64,000 nucleotides of DNA from Cylindrospermum stagnale PCC 7417 (lineage in GTDB: Bacteria; Cyanobacteriota; Cyanobacteriia; Cyanobacteriales; Nostocaceae), in assembly GCF_000317535.1 (NCBI RefSeq), contig NC_019757.1, positions 3,116,501 to 3,180,500 of the forward strand, read 5' to 3'. The notes under the pieces were generated by a model. It saw nothing but the letters and a program-made list of their open reading frames with translations, did no database searches and was not told the origin of the DNA. The position numbers and the translations under genes are program-made. Positions 46,715-55,647 of the stretch are shown here, piece after piece (the stretch's first letter is position 1; the number at the start of each line of letters is the position of its first letter).

Positions 46715-47524
46715 ATGAAAAAAAGTCAAGCTTTTAACAGTGCTGGTAAACTGACTGCACTTTTAGTTCTAATTACTATATTCCTCACGCCTTTTGTGAT
46801 TGTCAGTGCTGGGGAACGGGGCGTATTGATGGAATTTGGTGAAGTACAAGAACAGATACTAGGCGAAGGAATTCACATAATTATCCCCATAGTTAATACT
46901 GTGAAAAAGTTAAGCGTTCGAGTCCAAAAGCAAGAAATTTCTGCTGAGGCTTCATCTAAGGATCTGCAAGATGTTTTTACAGATGTAGCCCTAAATTGGC
47001 ATATTATCCCTGAAGAAGCCAATGCTATTTTTCAGCAAATTGGCGAACAAAAAGACATAGTTGACCGAATTATTAATCCAGCAGTTGAAGAAGTATTAAA
47101 AGCCGTTATGGCTAAATATACTGCTGAAGAAATTATTACTAAACGCGGAGAAGTAAAAAGTGGAGTAGATGATACATTAACTACGCGACTGGGTACTTAT
47201 CACATTGCAGTTGATGATATTTCTCTAGTTCATGTTCATTTCTCAGAACTCTTTGGTGAGGCGGTGGAGGCCAAACAAATCGCTGAACAGGAAGCAAAAC
47301 GGGCAGAATTTATCGCCCTGAAAGCCACAAAAGAAGCTGAGGCAAAAGTCAACCTAGCAAAAGGAGAGGCTGAGGCGCAAAGATTGCTGCGTGATAATTT
47401 GACGCCTGAATTACTACAAAGGCAAGCAATAGAAAAATGGAATGGTAAACTACCATTAATTATGGGCAAAGAAAGTCCAAAATTTTGGGATCTTCGGGAA
47501 TTTATTAAAGCTTATGCCAATTGA
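46715..47524 (+). CDS. Prohibitin/SPFH-domain membrane protein
   Basis: From ATG 46715 the protein has 269 residues. A membrane anchor lies at about 14-33 (LTALLVLITIFLTPFVIVSA), followed by the SPFH/prohibitin domain (GERGVLMEFGEVQEQILGEG, then IHIIIPIVNTVKKLSVRVQK). A long Ala/Glu/Lys coiled coil follows (EAKQIAEQEAKRAEFIALKA) and a C-terminal oligomerisation end. Such proteins form large ring assemblies that chaperone membrane proteins or AAA proteases. A TTG at 46673 would add 14 residues. It follows the ADP-ribosylglycohydrolase gene by 66 bp. Confidence 0.9.
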   Translation: MKKSQAFNSAGKLTALLVLITIFLTPFVIVSAGERGVLMEFGEVQEQILGEGIHIIIPIVNTVKKLSVRVQKQEISAEASSKDLQDVFTDVALNWHIIPEEANAIFQQIGEQKDIVDRIINPAVEEVLKAVMAKYTAEEIITKRGEVKSGVDDTLTTRLGTYHIAVDDISLVHVHFSELFGEAVEAKQIAEQEAKRAEFIALKATKEAEAKVNLAKGEAEAQRLLRDNLTPELLQRQAIEKWNGKLPLIMGKESPKFWDLREFIKAYAN

Positions 47525-47542
47525 GCTTTTCATAAAAAACAA

Positions 47543-47562
47543 AGACGCGATACATCGCGTCT
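47543..47562. repeat. Perfect 20-bp palindromic repeat
   Basis: AGACGCGAT and ATCGCGTCT are exact reverse complements separated by two bases. The unit lies 18 bp after the prohibitin-like gene, where it could act as a transcript-end hairpin. This type of palindrome is dispersed in Nostoc genomes. Confidence 0.65.
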
Positions 47563-47650
47563 CTATAAAGAAAGCATAGTCATATAAATTGCATAAAACC
47601 CACATCAGAGAATTTAGTCTCTGTGTTTACTGATTCATGCGCGTTAACTA

Positions 47651-48097
47651 TTAGTTAGTAAATAAAACAGGAGTATCCAGAATCTTTAACTGAATCAATA
47701 CTATAATTACCAAGGTAAAAACAGTTGAAGAAATTAATCCTGTAAATAACTCTTTTTTAAGGTTACGCTCTTTGGCGTCCTTTTGAAAAACATCCACTGA
47801 CCCAATTTGCATCAAGAGTATACCGATGATGTTAGAAAGCCAGTAGCCAATAATTGTACAGGGTAGTAATAATTTGGGGGAAAGTAAGCTACAGATATAT
47901 CCAAAAAAGTAAGCAATTGGTAGATTAAATAATAAGTCATTCCACCAACATAATGGGGATAGCAAATAACCTAGTACTAGTAATAATCCGCCTCTAAGTT
48001 TTTTCCAAATGTCTGTTTTGAAGTTTTCTTGAGCGACTTTTTCTAACTGCTCAGAGGCAGTACTCAGAACTTGATTTACTTTTTGGACATTTTCCAT
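47651..48097 (-). CDS. Membrane protein of unknown function, 148 aa
   Basis: The product begins with a soluble helix (residues 1-33, NVQKVNQVLSTASEQLEKVA). About four hydrophobic segments follow, near 36-50, 55-75, 77-100 and 124-140 (CTIIGYWLSNIIGILLMQIG; STVFTLVIIVLIQLKIL). No signal peptide or named domain is recognised. It is a single gene, convergent with the prohibitin-like gene. Length and layout suggest a small integral membrane protein of the plasma or thylakoid membrane. Nothing in the neighbourhood points to its job. Confidence 0.65.
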   Translation of the reverse strand: MENVQKVNQVLSTASEQLEKVAQENFKTDIWKKLRGGLLLVLGYLLSPLCWWNDLLFNLPIAYFFGYICSLLSPKLLLPCTIIGYWLSNIIGILLMQIGSVDVFQKDAKERNLKKELFTGLISSTVFTLVIIVLIQLKILDTPVLFTN

Positions 48098-48501
48098 GTA
48101 AACTACCTATATCCTACCAGCTTAGTGTAGTTTACTCGGAAAACAGAGAAAAAGTCTAGTGCAGCGGTGATAATCTTGGAAATTTTAGCTTTTGAAAGTC
48201 CTACCAGTGCTTAGTTTTAGCAAATTAGTCTGAAAATAGAGCTACAAGCCGAAATCCTCTGCTCGGCTAGAGTTAAGAGGCTTAAAGGAGGCAACCCTCG
48301 GCTAGGGTTAAGAGACTTGTTAGCGTAGCTCTCGGAGCTAGAGGCAAAACAGTAAAGTCACGTGGCGTAGAGACCGCGCTAGCTCATCACTCCTAGTCTA
48401 CGTTTAAAAGGTGATTTTATGCCTACGGCAGGCTACGCCAACGCAACTCAGATAGGATTGTGCTATTGCTATAATCAAAATGATGCCTAGTCTTAATTAA
48501 G
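48098..48501. repeat. 404-bp spacer with dispersed repeats
   Basis: CTCGGCTAGAGTTAAGAGGCTT at 48262-48283 is repeated with two changes at 48297-48318. Next come GCGTAGCTCTCGGAGCTAGAGGC (48323-48345) and GCCTACGGCAGGCTACGCC (48421-48439), each partly palindromic. These are short, GC-rich repeat types that occur between genes in Nostoc. No gene is visible. The following small membrane protein gene starts 62 bp after the last repeat. Confidence 0.55.
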
Positions 48502-48747
48502 ATGACAAATTTTCCTTTAACTAACTCTTTGTGGATAGCCGGAATTATTTTTCTAACTATTGCTGTTTTAGGACAAACAAAGTTAGGTTTTGCAGAAATT
48601 AATCCGGGGTGCTTTGGCAGAACCTTGGCTTTATTGCTCGGTTTTTTGAGTTTAGCATTTGCTGCTTTACTAGTAAGTTTTCCTGTGGAAACGCTGGATT
48701 TATTTAAAACTTATATTGCGAAACTAATTCAACAAAATATGGGTTGA
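48502..48747 (+). CDS. Small two-span membrane protein, 81 aa
   Basis: The product has hydrophobic helices at about 9-25 (LWIAGIIFLTIAVLGQTKL) and 40-65 (RTLALLLGFLSLAFAALLVS), joined by a short loop with EINPGCFGR. A GATG start follows a weak AAGATG context. There is no known family. It is convergent with the DUF1634 gene. It is likely to be real because the composition is plainly membrane-like and the frame is clean. Confidence 0.55.
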   Translation: MTNFPLTNSLWIAGIIFLTIAVLGQTKLGFAEINPGCFGRTLALLLGFLSLAFAALLVSFPVETLDLFKTYIAKLIQQNMG

Positions 48748-48776
48748 ATTAACTAAGTTTTACTTGAGTAAGAGGA

Positions 48777-49322
48777 TTAATAATAGGCTCCTATCAGGCT
48801 ATAAGTTAGACTAGCCAGAACTAGAGATGTGACAATCACATAGATAAATTCTCGTTGTAGTAAAAAAGTTAATAGAGAAATTATCACGCGCAAAACTGGA
48901 GTAGCAATTAGGATCAATAGTCCAAGTTGAATAATGCCACGGCGGCTACCAGATAAAACTGCATTCACTACACCGGCTGGCGAGCGAAATTCCGATGGTT
49001 CTCCTCGAAAAATCTGATATTCAGCAGGTTCGGTACCGTGGCGAATCAAATACAGTATGCCCCCTAGCAAGACGACAGCGCTAGCAATCAGAACTCCATA
49101 TTTGAGCAAGTCGCTGAGTAAAATTTCTAGTTGCTGCTCGCTTGGTGTTTTGTTAAGGTTCTGATTAACCTCAATTTCACAGCTATTAGGTATCTGTGAC
49201 AAGGTGCTGACTTGCTGTTCTTTTAACTGATCGGCATCTTCTGGCTCCAAGGCTAGTGCTACCACTTCCGTTTCTGGCTGTGCTGATGACTTCCACTGAG
49301 CGCTAGAATTAAATTTATACAT
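48777..49322 (-). CDS. DUF1634-family membrane protein
   Basis: The 181-residue protein has a soluble N-terminus of about 75 residues, then three hydrophobic helices (LKYGVLIASAVVLLGGILYL; GIIQLGLLILIATPVLRVII; FIYVIVTSLVLASLTYSLIG). A loop contains RGEPSEFRSPAGVVNAV. DUF1634 proteins are recurrent partners of TauE/SafE permeases, and here the gene begins one base after the stop of such a permease. It is therefore probably an accessory subunit for the transport of a sulfur-containing or organic anion; the substrate is unknown. Confidence 0.85.
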   Translation of the reverse strand: MYKFNSSAQWKSSAQPETEVVALALEPEDADQLKEQQVSTLSQIPNSCEIEVNQNLNKTPSEQQLEILLSDLLKYGVLIASAVVLLGGILYLIRHGTEPAEYQIFRGEPSEFRSPAGVVNAVLSGSRRGIIQLGLLILIATPVLRVIISLLTFLLQREFIYVIVTSLVLASLTYSLIGAYY

Positions 49323-49323
49323 T

Positions 49324-50160
49324 TTACAGCCCCCCTATTAGACTGTTGTAGACCATCTTCAAAGCCATTACCACCAGTACAAAACTGAAGATAATTCTTA
49401 AAATCTGGGTTTTAGCTCCTACGAGGATTCTTGCACCCAAAAAAGCACCAGGCAATACCCCTAACATAATCGGCATAGACAGCGCTGGATCAATGTAACC
49501 CCGTGCTAGGTAAACTCCTGCTGATGCTGCGGCTGTGACACCGATCATAAAATTACTAGTGGTGGTAGACACTTTGAAGGGTAAACGCATGGTTTGATCC
49601 ATTGCTAATACCTTGAAACCTCCTGAACCAATACCCAGCAATCCAGAAAGCACTCCAGCTATTAACATCACGCCAAATCCCGCTGGGATAGAATGCACTT
49701 TGTAAGACATCAGTCCATCAGGGGTTGGGTAAGTACTATTGAGTTTCAGATAGTCTGCTAGAGGATCTGCTGACTCATCTTCAGGGTGTTCGAGTCTAGG
49801 CTGTTGAGAAAGGTATGCTGAATAAATTAGCACAATTGCCAACACGATAGTCAGAATTTTCACGGAAATAAAGGTGGCAATCAAGGCTCCGACTATGGCG
49901 CCAATGGTTGTCGCTACCTCTAAAAACATTCCCAATCGCAAATTGGTGTAGCCTTTTTTAATGTATGTAGATGCTGCTCCCAAGGACGTAGCGATTACTG
50001 ACACGAGGGAAGCACCAACCGCGTAGCGAATATCAACACCAAATACTGAAGTTAATAAGGGAACAATTACTATCCCGCCCCCTAACCCAGTTAGCGCCCC
50101 TACCAAGCCAGCGCTAAATGCTCCTAGCCAGACTAGTAAAGAAAATTCCAGAATATTCAA
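49324..50160 (-). CDS. TauE/SafE (TSUP) family permease
   Basis: The 278-residue protein has about eight transmembrane helices in two related halves. The family signature GALTGLGGGIVIVPLL is near the N-terminus and its repeat AGVLSGLLGIGSGGFKVLAM is in the second half. TSUP permeases move sulfite, sulfoacetate or related anions across the plasma membrane. The start ATG is at 50160, and a ribosome site AGAGGAA lies about five bases before it. It is read with the DUF1634 gene. A second, unlinked TSUP gene lies at 54755. Confidence 0.92.
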   Translation of the reverse strand: MNILEFSLLVWLGAFSAGLVGALTGLGGGIVIVPLLTSVFGVDIRYAVGASLVSVIATSLGAASTYIKKGYTNLRLGMFLEVATTIGAIVGALIATFISVKILTIVLAIVLIYSAYLSQQPRLEHPEDESADPLADYLKLNSTYPTPDGLMSYKVHSIPAGFGVMLIAGVLSGLLGIGSGGFKVLAMDQTMRLPFKVSTTTSNFMIGVTAAASAGVYLARGYIDPALSMPIMLGVLPGAFLGARILVGAKTQILRIIFSFVLVVMALKMVYNSLIGGL

Positions 50161-50884
50161 ATTACATTCCTCTTTATTATTATATGTATGTCAAGCGGAT
50201 AAGATGGTTTTTGTAGGCTTGAGAAATTAAATTGCTGGCAAGTATTTAAATAAATAGTATTTCCTTTTTATATTGCGGGTTTTAATTTTTCTAATGGCGC
50301 ATATATCGATAGGGATATGAAAAATTACAAATAGCTTTCGGGTGTAATTTCTTTATTCTTTGCCACAATGCTCAACTTTTACCTCCAGATATTTATTTCT
50401 TTATCACTTGGATACACCTACCATTAGGTTTATTTCTCTAGATAGATTTAATCCTACCCATGTATTTTTATTTTTTCTTAATTTTGCCTTACTCAAACTA
50501 CCTATATCGGAATTAGGCAAATTTATTTACATTAAACTATAACATAGTTTATACTTATATTTTAAGTCTTATAAATTACATAAGTAATTAAAGTTTTTGT
50601 GCGTATTAAATTTAGTGGTTCATATAAAGTTATCTATATTGTTGGATAATAGCGGTTTAGAGTGATGTAATTATCTTAGAACAAAATAGTATAAATTTTA
50701 CTCTATTGGAAAAGTTTGTCTAGTCAAAATTGATATAATATGGTGCAATTTTCAATTGCAATTTGAGAAACTCGAGACATTGCTGAGGTGTTTTTTATAA
50801 AAAATTGGTTTTCTTATTCGTTATAATATTGACAATACTGTGAGACGAGCATAAGCGGCAATTTGTAAAAATTGGAACAAAGAT
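50161..50884. other. 724-bp AT-rich intergenic region
   Basis: The region lies between two divergent genes and should carry both promoters. It is strongly AT-rich with many TAA/TATAAT-like words, none placed well enough to be called a promoter. A 60-codon plus-strand frame at 50360-50542 is not convincing as a protein. No repeat or RNA gene is recognised. Confidence 0.35.
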
Positions 50885-51538
50885 ATGAAAGGATTAAAAT
50901 ACCTTTTGATGGTGGCGGTATTGTTTGTAAGTTTAGTATTTGCTCAACCTTCATTAGCTGATCGCCCGAAATATAGCAAGAACCCTGATTACATAGCCCT
51001 GACTCAAGAACTGAATAAGTTGAAAAATGTAAAAGCAACACATGCTGAAATAGAGGGTTATGACCCAGAGCCAATTGACCAGAAAATTAATGAGTTAGAA
51101 TTACAAAAATATGACTTTGAGTCAGGAATTGATTGGGGACAGTGTAGTAATCAGACGGGTAAAACTATAGCTGTCTACGGGCCAGAACCAAATTTAGATG
51201 ATGACGAATACACAGACAGCGCTGCACTGTATTTTTTGGGTGATGGTCAGACAACGAAAGATAAATGGAATTGCAAGGGAATTTATCTACCAAGTGATAT
51301 CAAAGCTTTTGCTTTGAGCCAAGACGGGCAAAGTCAAGAATTAACTGCTGGTGCTGTGATTAAGGTTCCTAATGGAACTAACTTAGTCTTGAAGACAAAT
51401 CCAGATGCCGGAGCAATTGAATTTAATCAGGCTGGTATAACTATTGTCAAACCCAGTGAAGTCAAATGGTTTATCCCTAATGTATCGCAAGCAATTGTAG
51501 ATGCACAAGTTACTAATGCACCTACTAAGAAGGCTTAA
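50885..51538 (+). CDS. Exported protein of unknown function
   Basis: The 217-residue product has a classical signal peptide: KGLKYLLMVAVLFVSLVFA with a likely cleavage after residue 20-26 (AQPSLA-DRP). The mature part begins with a helical region (LTQELNKLKNVKATHAEIEG) and continues as a beta-rich domain with Cys in DWGQCSNQTG and KDKWNCKGIYL, probably a disulfide. It is probably periplasmic or lumenal. I recognise no family. It stands alone and is followed by a TnpB remnant. Confidence 0.7.
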   Translation: MKGLKYLLMVAVLFVSLVFAQPSLADRPKYSKNPDYIALTQELNKLKNVKATHAEIEGYDPEPIDQKINELELQKYDFESGIDWGQCSNQTGKTIAVYGPEPNLDDDEYTDSAALYFLGDGQTTKDKWNCKGIYLPSDIKAFALSQDGQSQELTAGAVIKVPNGTNLVLKTNPDAGAIEFNQAGITIVKPSEVKWFIPNVSQAIVDAQVTNAPTKKA

Positions 51539-51583
51539 ACTATTAGCGATGAATTCTAAAAATAACAGCTAGGGAATTAGAGA

Positions 51584-52030
51584 TTATCTAGCTGTTTTCT
51601 CTAATATTCTATTCCGAGAACCCTTTTTAGTTTTAGACATTCGGCGTTGCAACCGCTTCAAAGACTTCTCACTTTTGCGAAGATGTCTAGGGTTAGCAAC
51701 TGTTTCCCCATTACTATCTGTATAGAAGTAGTTTAATCCCAGATCAATACCAATAGTTTTACCAGTTGGTGCTCGCCTTTCTACTCGTTCATGGTCAATG
51801 CAAAACTGGCAATAATAGCCATCGGCACGACGTACAACCCGCACTCTCTTAAACTGTTTGAGTTGGTAAAAGTGCAGGTCACGAGTTCCCCAAAGTTTGA
51901 AAGCTCCTGCCTTAAATCCATCGGATAAAGTGATGTATCTGCGGTCAACAGAAAGCTTCCACCCACAGGTTTTGTACTCAACAGAGCCGTGTGTTTGTTC
52001 TTTCTTGAAGAGATTATGGCGGGAGCATCC
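51584..52030 (-). pseudogene. TnpB (IS200/IS605 OrfB) fragment
   Basis: One open frame without a start encodes EQTHGSVEYKTCGWKLSVDR, then FKAGAFKLWGTRDLHFYQLK, then APTGKTIGIDLGLNYFYTDS and KSLKRLQRRMSKTKKGSRNR. These are the central part of TnpB, including the first RuvC Asp (IGIDLG). The N-terminal domain, the later RuvC motifs (Glu and final Asp) and the zinc finger are missing. It stops at 51584. The fragment cannot code for an active RNA-guided nuclease. No tnpA is nearby. Confidence 0.88.
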
Positions 52031-52057
52031 TCACGGATTTAGGTAAATAAAATGCTG

Positions 52058-52807
52058 TTACTTTGCTTCTTCGGGTAGCAAGGAGGTTTCCTGCTGTTGG
52101 CTGCTATTTTTGGGAGTTGCTTTAGTCGCATTAGGCTTGATAATTAGACTTACGCCAATTGACCAAGCTAATGCAACCATCCAACCTGCGAGAATGTCGC
52201 TAGGAAAGTGAACCCCTAAATAGAGGCGCGTCCAGGCAATGGTTAAGACGAACAAGCTGCCAAAAATCAAACTCAACCAGCGCCAGGGAAGACTCCAAGT
52301 CAAAATTAGCAAAATTACTACCAGCGTCATACTCGTCATGGCATGACCACTGGGAAAGGCATAATCAAATTCAGGGGACTTGGACTCCCACAGGTGGGGA
52401 CGCACTCGATGCATGAATCCCTTGGCTGTGTAGTTGATGATTAGGTTGCCGAATGCAGTGGTGAGTAAATAAGCTAGCGATCGCCATTTTCGTTGGCGCC
52501 ATAATAAAATAGCGATCGCACTCAAAATAGGTAACGCCGTCCAAAACGACCCCAACCTAGTCAGCATTACCGCCAAAACATCCAGTTGTGGCTGTGCTGT
52601 AGAGTGAACTGCCAACAAAACTGACACATCCCACGGGAAGCCGCCTTCATTCTGCCATACCTTCACAGCCAGAATTTGAAAAATCTGCAAAGGTAAATAA
52701 ACTCCCATGAAGAGAACCACAAGCGAACTCCAATGAGCTATCAGCAGCTTTTTGATAAAATCAAACGGCGAGTGGTATTCCTGATTAACTGTTTTCCCTC
52801 TGTTCAT
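52058..52807 (-). CDS. PAP2-superfamily membrane phosphatase
   Basis: From ATG 52807 the protein has 249 residues and about six membrane helices. The three acid-phosphatase motifs are present: KGFMHRVRPH (KxxxxxxRP), PSGHAMTS (PSGH) and TRLYLGVHFPSDILAGW (SRxxxxxHxxxD type). It probably dephosphorylates a lipid such as phosphatidate, diacylglycerol pyrophosphate or undecaprenyl pyrophosphate at the membrane. The upstream frame is open to 52846 but adds 13 unlikely residues. It is divergent from the GH29 gene. Confidence 0.92.
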   Translation of the reverse strand: MNRGKTVNQEYHSPFDFIKKLLIAHWSSLVVLFMGVYLPLQIFQILAVKVWQNEGGFPWDVSVLLAVHSTAQPQLDVLAVMLTRLGSFWTALPILSAIAILLWRQRKWRSLAYLLTTAFGNLIINYTAKGFMHRVRPHLWESKSPEFDYAFPSGHAMTSMTLVVILLILTWSLPWRWLSLIFGSLFVLTIAWTRLYLGVHFPSDILAGWMVALAWSIGVSLIIKPNATKATPKNSSQQQETSLLPEEAK

Positions 52808-53048
52808 GTTAAATAATTTAATTTTCCAGAACGAATGTAAAATCAACTTTCATCTATCTAATTGAATATTTTTACTGGCTTTCAGTAAATCTAATAAACT
52901 GTATTTTTGGGGAATTTGAGTATTCCCTAGGGCTAGATATTTTTCATGACCAGGTCTCAGGCTATTTAGGATGTGCCTTCGCTAACAGTTATCAAAAATA
53001 ACTAATTTTTTTCATCCTGTCAAATCTGAAACTAATTATTCCTCGTTT

Positions 53049-54302
53049 ATGTCAATTATCAATAACTGGTTTGCCACAGCCGGCTTGGGGATGTTTATTC
53101 ATTGGGGTCATAGTTCTCAGCAAAGGTGTGAATTATCCTGGCCTTTGGTCGGGGGTGTATTTAGCCTTCCTTTCTGCCAAAATATTCCGGTTGAAGAGTA
53201 TCACCGTACCGCCTTTACTTTCAATCCACAGGAATACAATCCTCAAAAATGGGCACATCTAGCCAAAAAAATCGGAATGCAGTACGCCATTTTAACTGCC
53301 AAGCATCATGATGGTTTTGCCCTATTCCATACCCAGCAATCAGACTTTTCTATTAAAAATGCATCCTACAACAAAGACATTGTGCGCCAATTTGTCGAGG
53401 CTATGCGCTCTGAAGGATTGCGAATTGGTCTTTATTTTTCGTTGATTGACTGGCATCATCCCGACTATCCGGCTTTTACAGAAGCTGATAAACCTTATCG
53501 CTTTGATCAAATACCGCAACCCACACAACAACAGCGGGAGCGATATATGCAGTTTATGTTTAATCAGATACGGGAATTGTTGACCAACTATGGTGAGATT
53601 GACATTATTTGGTTTGATGGTAGCTGGGAAAGGACTCCAGAGGAATGGCAGGCTGAAGAATTGGCAAAAATGATTCGTGAGTTACAACCTAATATTCTAA
53701 TTAGCGATCGCCTACCCAACTGCGGAGATTTTCAGACTCCTGAGCAGTTTATTCCACCTCAACCCCCAGATCATCCTTGGGAAACCTGTCTGACTATGAA
53801 TGAAAGTTGGGGATATAACTCAAACGATCACAACTTCAAGTCCTCTCACCAGCTAATTCATACACTGTGCGAAGTTGCAGGTAAGGGTGGAAATCTGCTA
53901 CTCAATGTCAGTCCGATGAGTGATGGTCAAATCCCTCCTGAACAGTTAGAACGTCTAGAAGAAATAGGCAGTTGGATGTCTCGTCACTCCGAAAGTATCA
54001 TTGGTACAAAACCGGGACTAGAACCCTGGCAATTTTATGGCCCTTCAACCCGTAAAGAAAATCGGATTTATCTACATCTATTAATGAAACCTTATGAAAC
54101 TATATCCGTGAGAGGTATACCGATTAAACGAGTTAAGTCTGTATCACTTCTTGCTGATGGCACAGAACTAGCCTACACCAGTCGCTGTGCAATTATAGAT
54201 TCCATGCTCAATTCTGACCCATTAGGGGAGTTGACCATTTCTGTACCCGAATCAGTCATCGATCCCTACGCAACAGTTATATGCATCGATATATATTTTT
54301 AA
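53049..54302 (+). CDS. Alpha-L-fucosidase-like glycoside hydrolase, family 29
   Basis: The 417-residue protein is a GH29 TIM barrel. Blocks are GLGMFIHWGHSS, YNPQKWAHLAKKIGMQYAIL, TAKHHDGFALFHTQQSDFS, LYFSLIDWHHPDY and the catalytic nucleophile region EIDIIWFDGSW (Asp near residue 190). GKGGNLLLNVSPMSDGQIPP follows near the end. There is no signal peptide, so it would act in the cytoplasm unless exported another way. It lacks the extra C-terminal domain of longer fucosidases but has a short beta-rich tail. The natural substrate is uncertain, perhaps fucose-containing exopolysaccharide fragments. Confidence 0.92.
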   Translation: MSIINNWFATAGLGMFIHWGHSSQQRCELSWPLVGGVFSLPFCQNIPVEEYHRTAFTFNPQEYNPQKWAHLAKKIGMQYAILTAKHHDGFALFHTQQSDFSIKNASYNKDIVRQFVEAMRSEGLRIGLYFSLIDWHHPDYPAFTEADKPYRFDQIPQPTQQQRERYMQFMFNQIRELLTNYGEIDIIWFDGSWERTPEEWQAEELAKMIRELQPNILISDRLPNCGDFQTPEQFIPPQPPDHPWETCLTMNESWGYNSNDHNFKSSHQLIHTLCEVAGKGGNLLLNVSPMSDGQIPPEQLERLEEIGSWMSRHSESIIGTKPGLEPWQFYGPSTRKENRIYLHLLMKPYETISVRGIPIKRVKSVSLLADGTELAYTSRCAIIDSMLNSDPLGELTISVPESVIDPYATVICIDIYF

Positions 54303-54754
54303 ATACTGAAAATACCTAAAATTTCCATACAGGTATACCTTTGAGAAGAACTTTCTCCTTCATTTTGTTCGCAACCAGATAACAGTAGTCCAGTCTCATG
54401 ACATGTAACTCCAGATAATTTGGTGATGTTTAACATGCAAAGACTGGACGTTAAATGCAACTTACGAGTAAAATACGGTAAGTGCATCGGCTTACCGGGC
54501 TTTTTGTAAAACTACAAAAAATTCAGTCAGAAGTAGATTTTAGCAGGACGAGTGACCCATAAGCAGTAGGTAGTCATTTTTCATGCTAAAAAAACTTTAA
54601 GACTGCTTTTTTTAGGAATTTAAGGTTACCAAGACCTGAACTTGCCTTCAGAAGTTTCGTCTACCACTAGGTTGTAGTTTGCGGCAGTCAAGCCCAAGCT
54701 GACGAATCAGTTTGTGCTTTATTGCACTTGAAAACCTAATTTACGGACAGGAGT
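54303..54754. other. 452-bp intergenic stretch with one hairpin
   Basis: TGCAACTTAC at 54456-54465 can pair with GTAAGTGCA at 54478-54486, followed by GGCTTACCGGGCTTTTTG, so a terminator after the GH29 gene is possible though distant. I see no gene. The last bases (ACAGGAGT) are the ribosome-binding site of the next gene. Confidence 0.4.
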
Positions 54755-55552
54755 ATGCACTATTTATTACTACCGCTCTTCAGTTTTTTTGTAGGTATCA
54801 TCGTTGGTTTAACGGGAATTGGCGGGGCCTCTCTGATTACCCCAATGTTGATTTTTGTCTTCCAAGTTCCGCCTTCCATTGCTGTGAGTTCTGATGTTGT
54901 AGCTGCCACCTTGATGAAGGTAGTGGGCAGTGTCAAGCACTGGCAACAGAAAACCCTCGATGTGGAAGTCGTCAAATGGCTGGCATTGGGGAGTGTTCCT
55001 GGTTCACTATCCGGTGTGGGAATTTTACACCTCATCAGGCGGACGGGAGAACATAACCTAGATAGCATCTTGCTGCGGTTACTAGGGGTAATGATTTTAT
55101 TAGTGACATTATTATCACTAATACAATTGTTGTTGATGACTTTTTTACCCCAATTTAATTTACCCGAACTACCAAAGTTAGACCTAAAAACCAACTGGGG
55201 ACGTTTTTTCACTGTGACTTTAGGCGCAGTTTTAGGCTGTTTTGTTGGTCTAACTAGCGTCTCCTCTGGTTCCATGTTTGCCCTAGTGCTGATTGCTTTT
55301 TTCCGCCTTGATGCCCGTAAGTTAGTGGGTACAGATATTTCACAGGCGGCGATTTTATTGCTGTTTACCTCCCTCGGACACCTCACCTTAGGAACAGTAG
55401 ATTGGAGTTTAGTATTGCCAATATGGCTAGGCTCTGTTCCGGGAGTTTTGCTAGGTGCTAAAATCTGCCAAATAGCTCCTCAACGCCCACTGCGATTTAT
55501 CATTTATGCCATCTTAATGATGGTGAGTTTGAAGTTGGTTTCTCAAGCTTAA
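54755..55552 (+). CDS. TauE/SafE (TSUP) family permease
   Basis: The 265-residue protein shows the TSUP signatures VGLTGIGGASLITPMLIFVF in the first half and VGLTSVSSGSMFALVLIAFF in the second, with eight predicted helices. The start follows AGGAG directly. It differs from the TSUP at 49324 in lacking a DUF1634 partner and in its longer central loop (LPQFNLPELPKLDLKTNWGR). The substrate is probably an inorganic or organic sulfur anion; that is inference from the family. Confidence 0.9.
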   Translation: MHYLLLPLFSFFVGIIVGLTGIGGASLITPMLIFVFQVPPSIAVSSDVVAATLMKVVGSVKHWQQKTLDVEVVKWLALGSVPGSLSGVGILHLIRRTGEHNLDSILLRLLGVMILLVTLLSLIQLLLMTFLPQFNLPELPKLDLKTNWGRFFTVTLGAVLGCFVGLTSVSSGSMFALVLIAFFRLDARKLVGTDISQAAILLLFTSLGHLTLGTVDWSLVLPIWLGSVPGVLLGAKICQIAPQRPLRFIIYAILMMVSLKLVSQA

Positions 55553-55647
55553 TCTAATTTCTGCTTAACACCATCCCGCACCAAAAATCTGTAAATCTCT
55601 GCGTTTAAATCCACCTAAATGTTTAATATTTAAAATCAAGTTTAAAC

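Noticed and set aside
50360-50542. 60-residue plus-strand frame in the AT-rich spacer
   Set aside because: Composition reflects AT-rich DNA, no ribosome site and no family resemblance.
54760-55386. Long minus-strand frame of 208 residues
   Set aside because: It lies entirely under the TSUP permease gene, which has clear family motifs and a ribosome-binding site; the reverse frame is a shadow.
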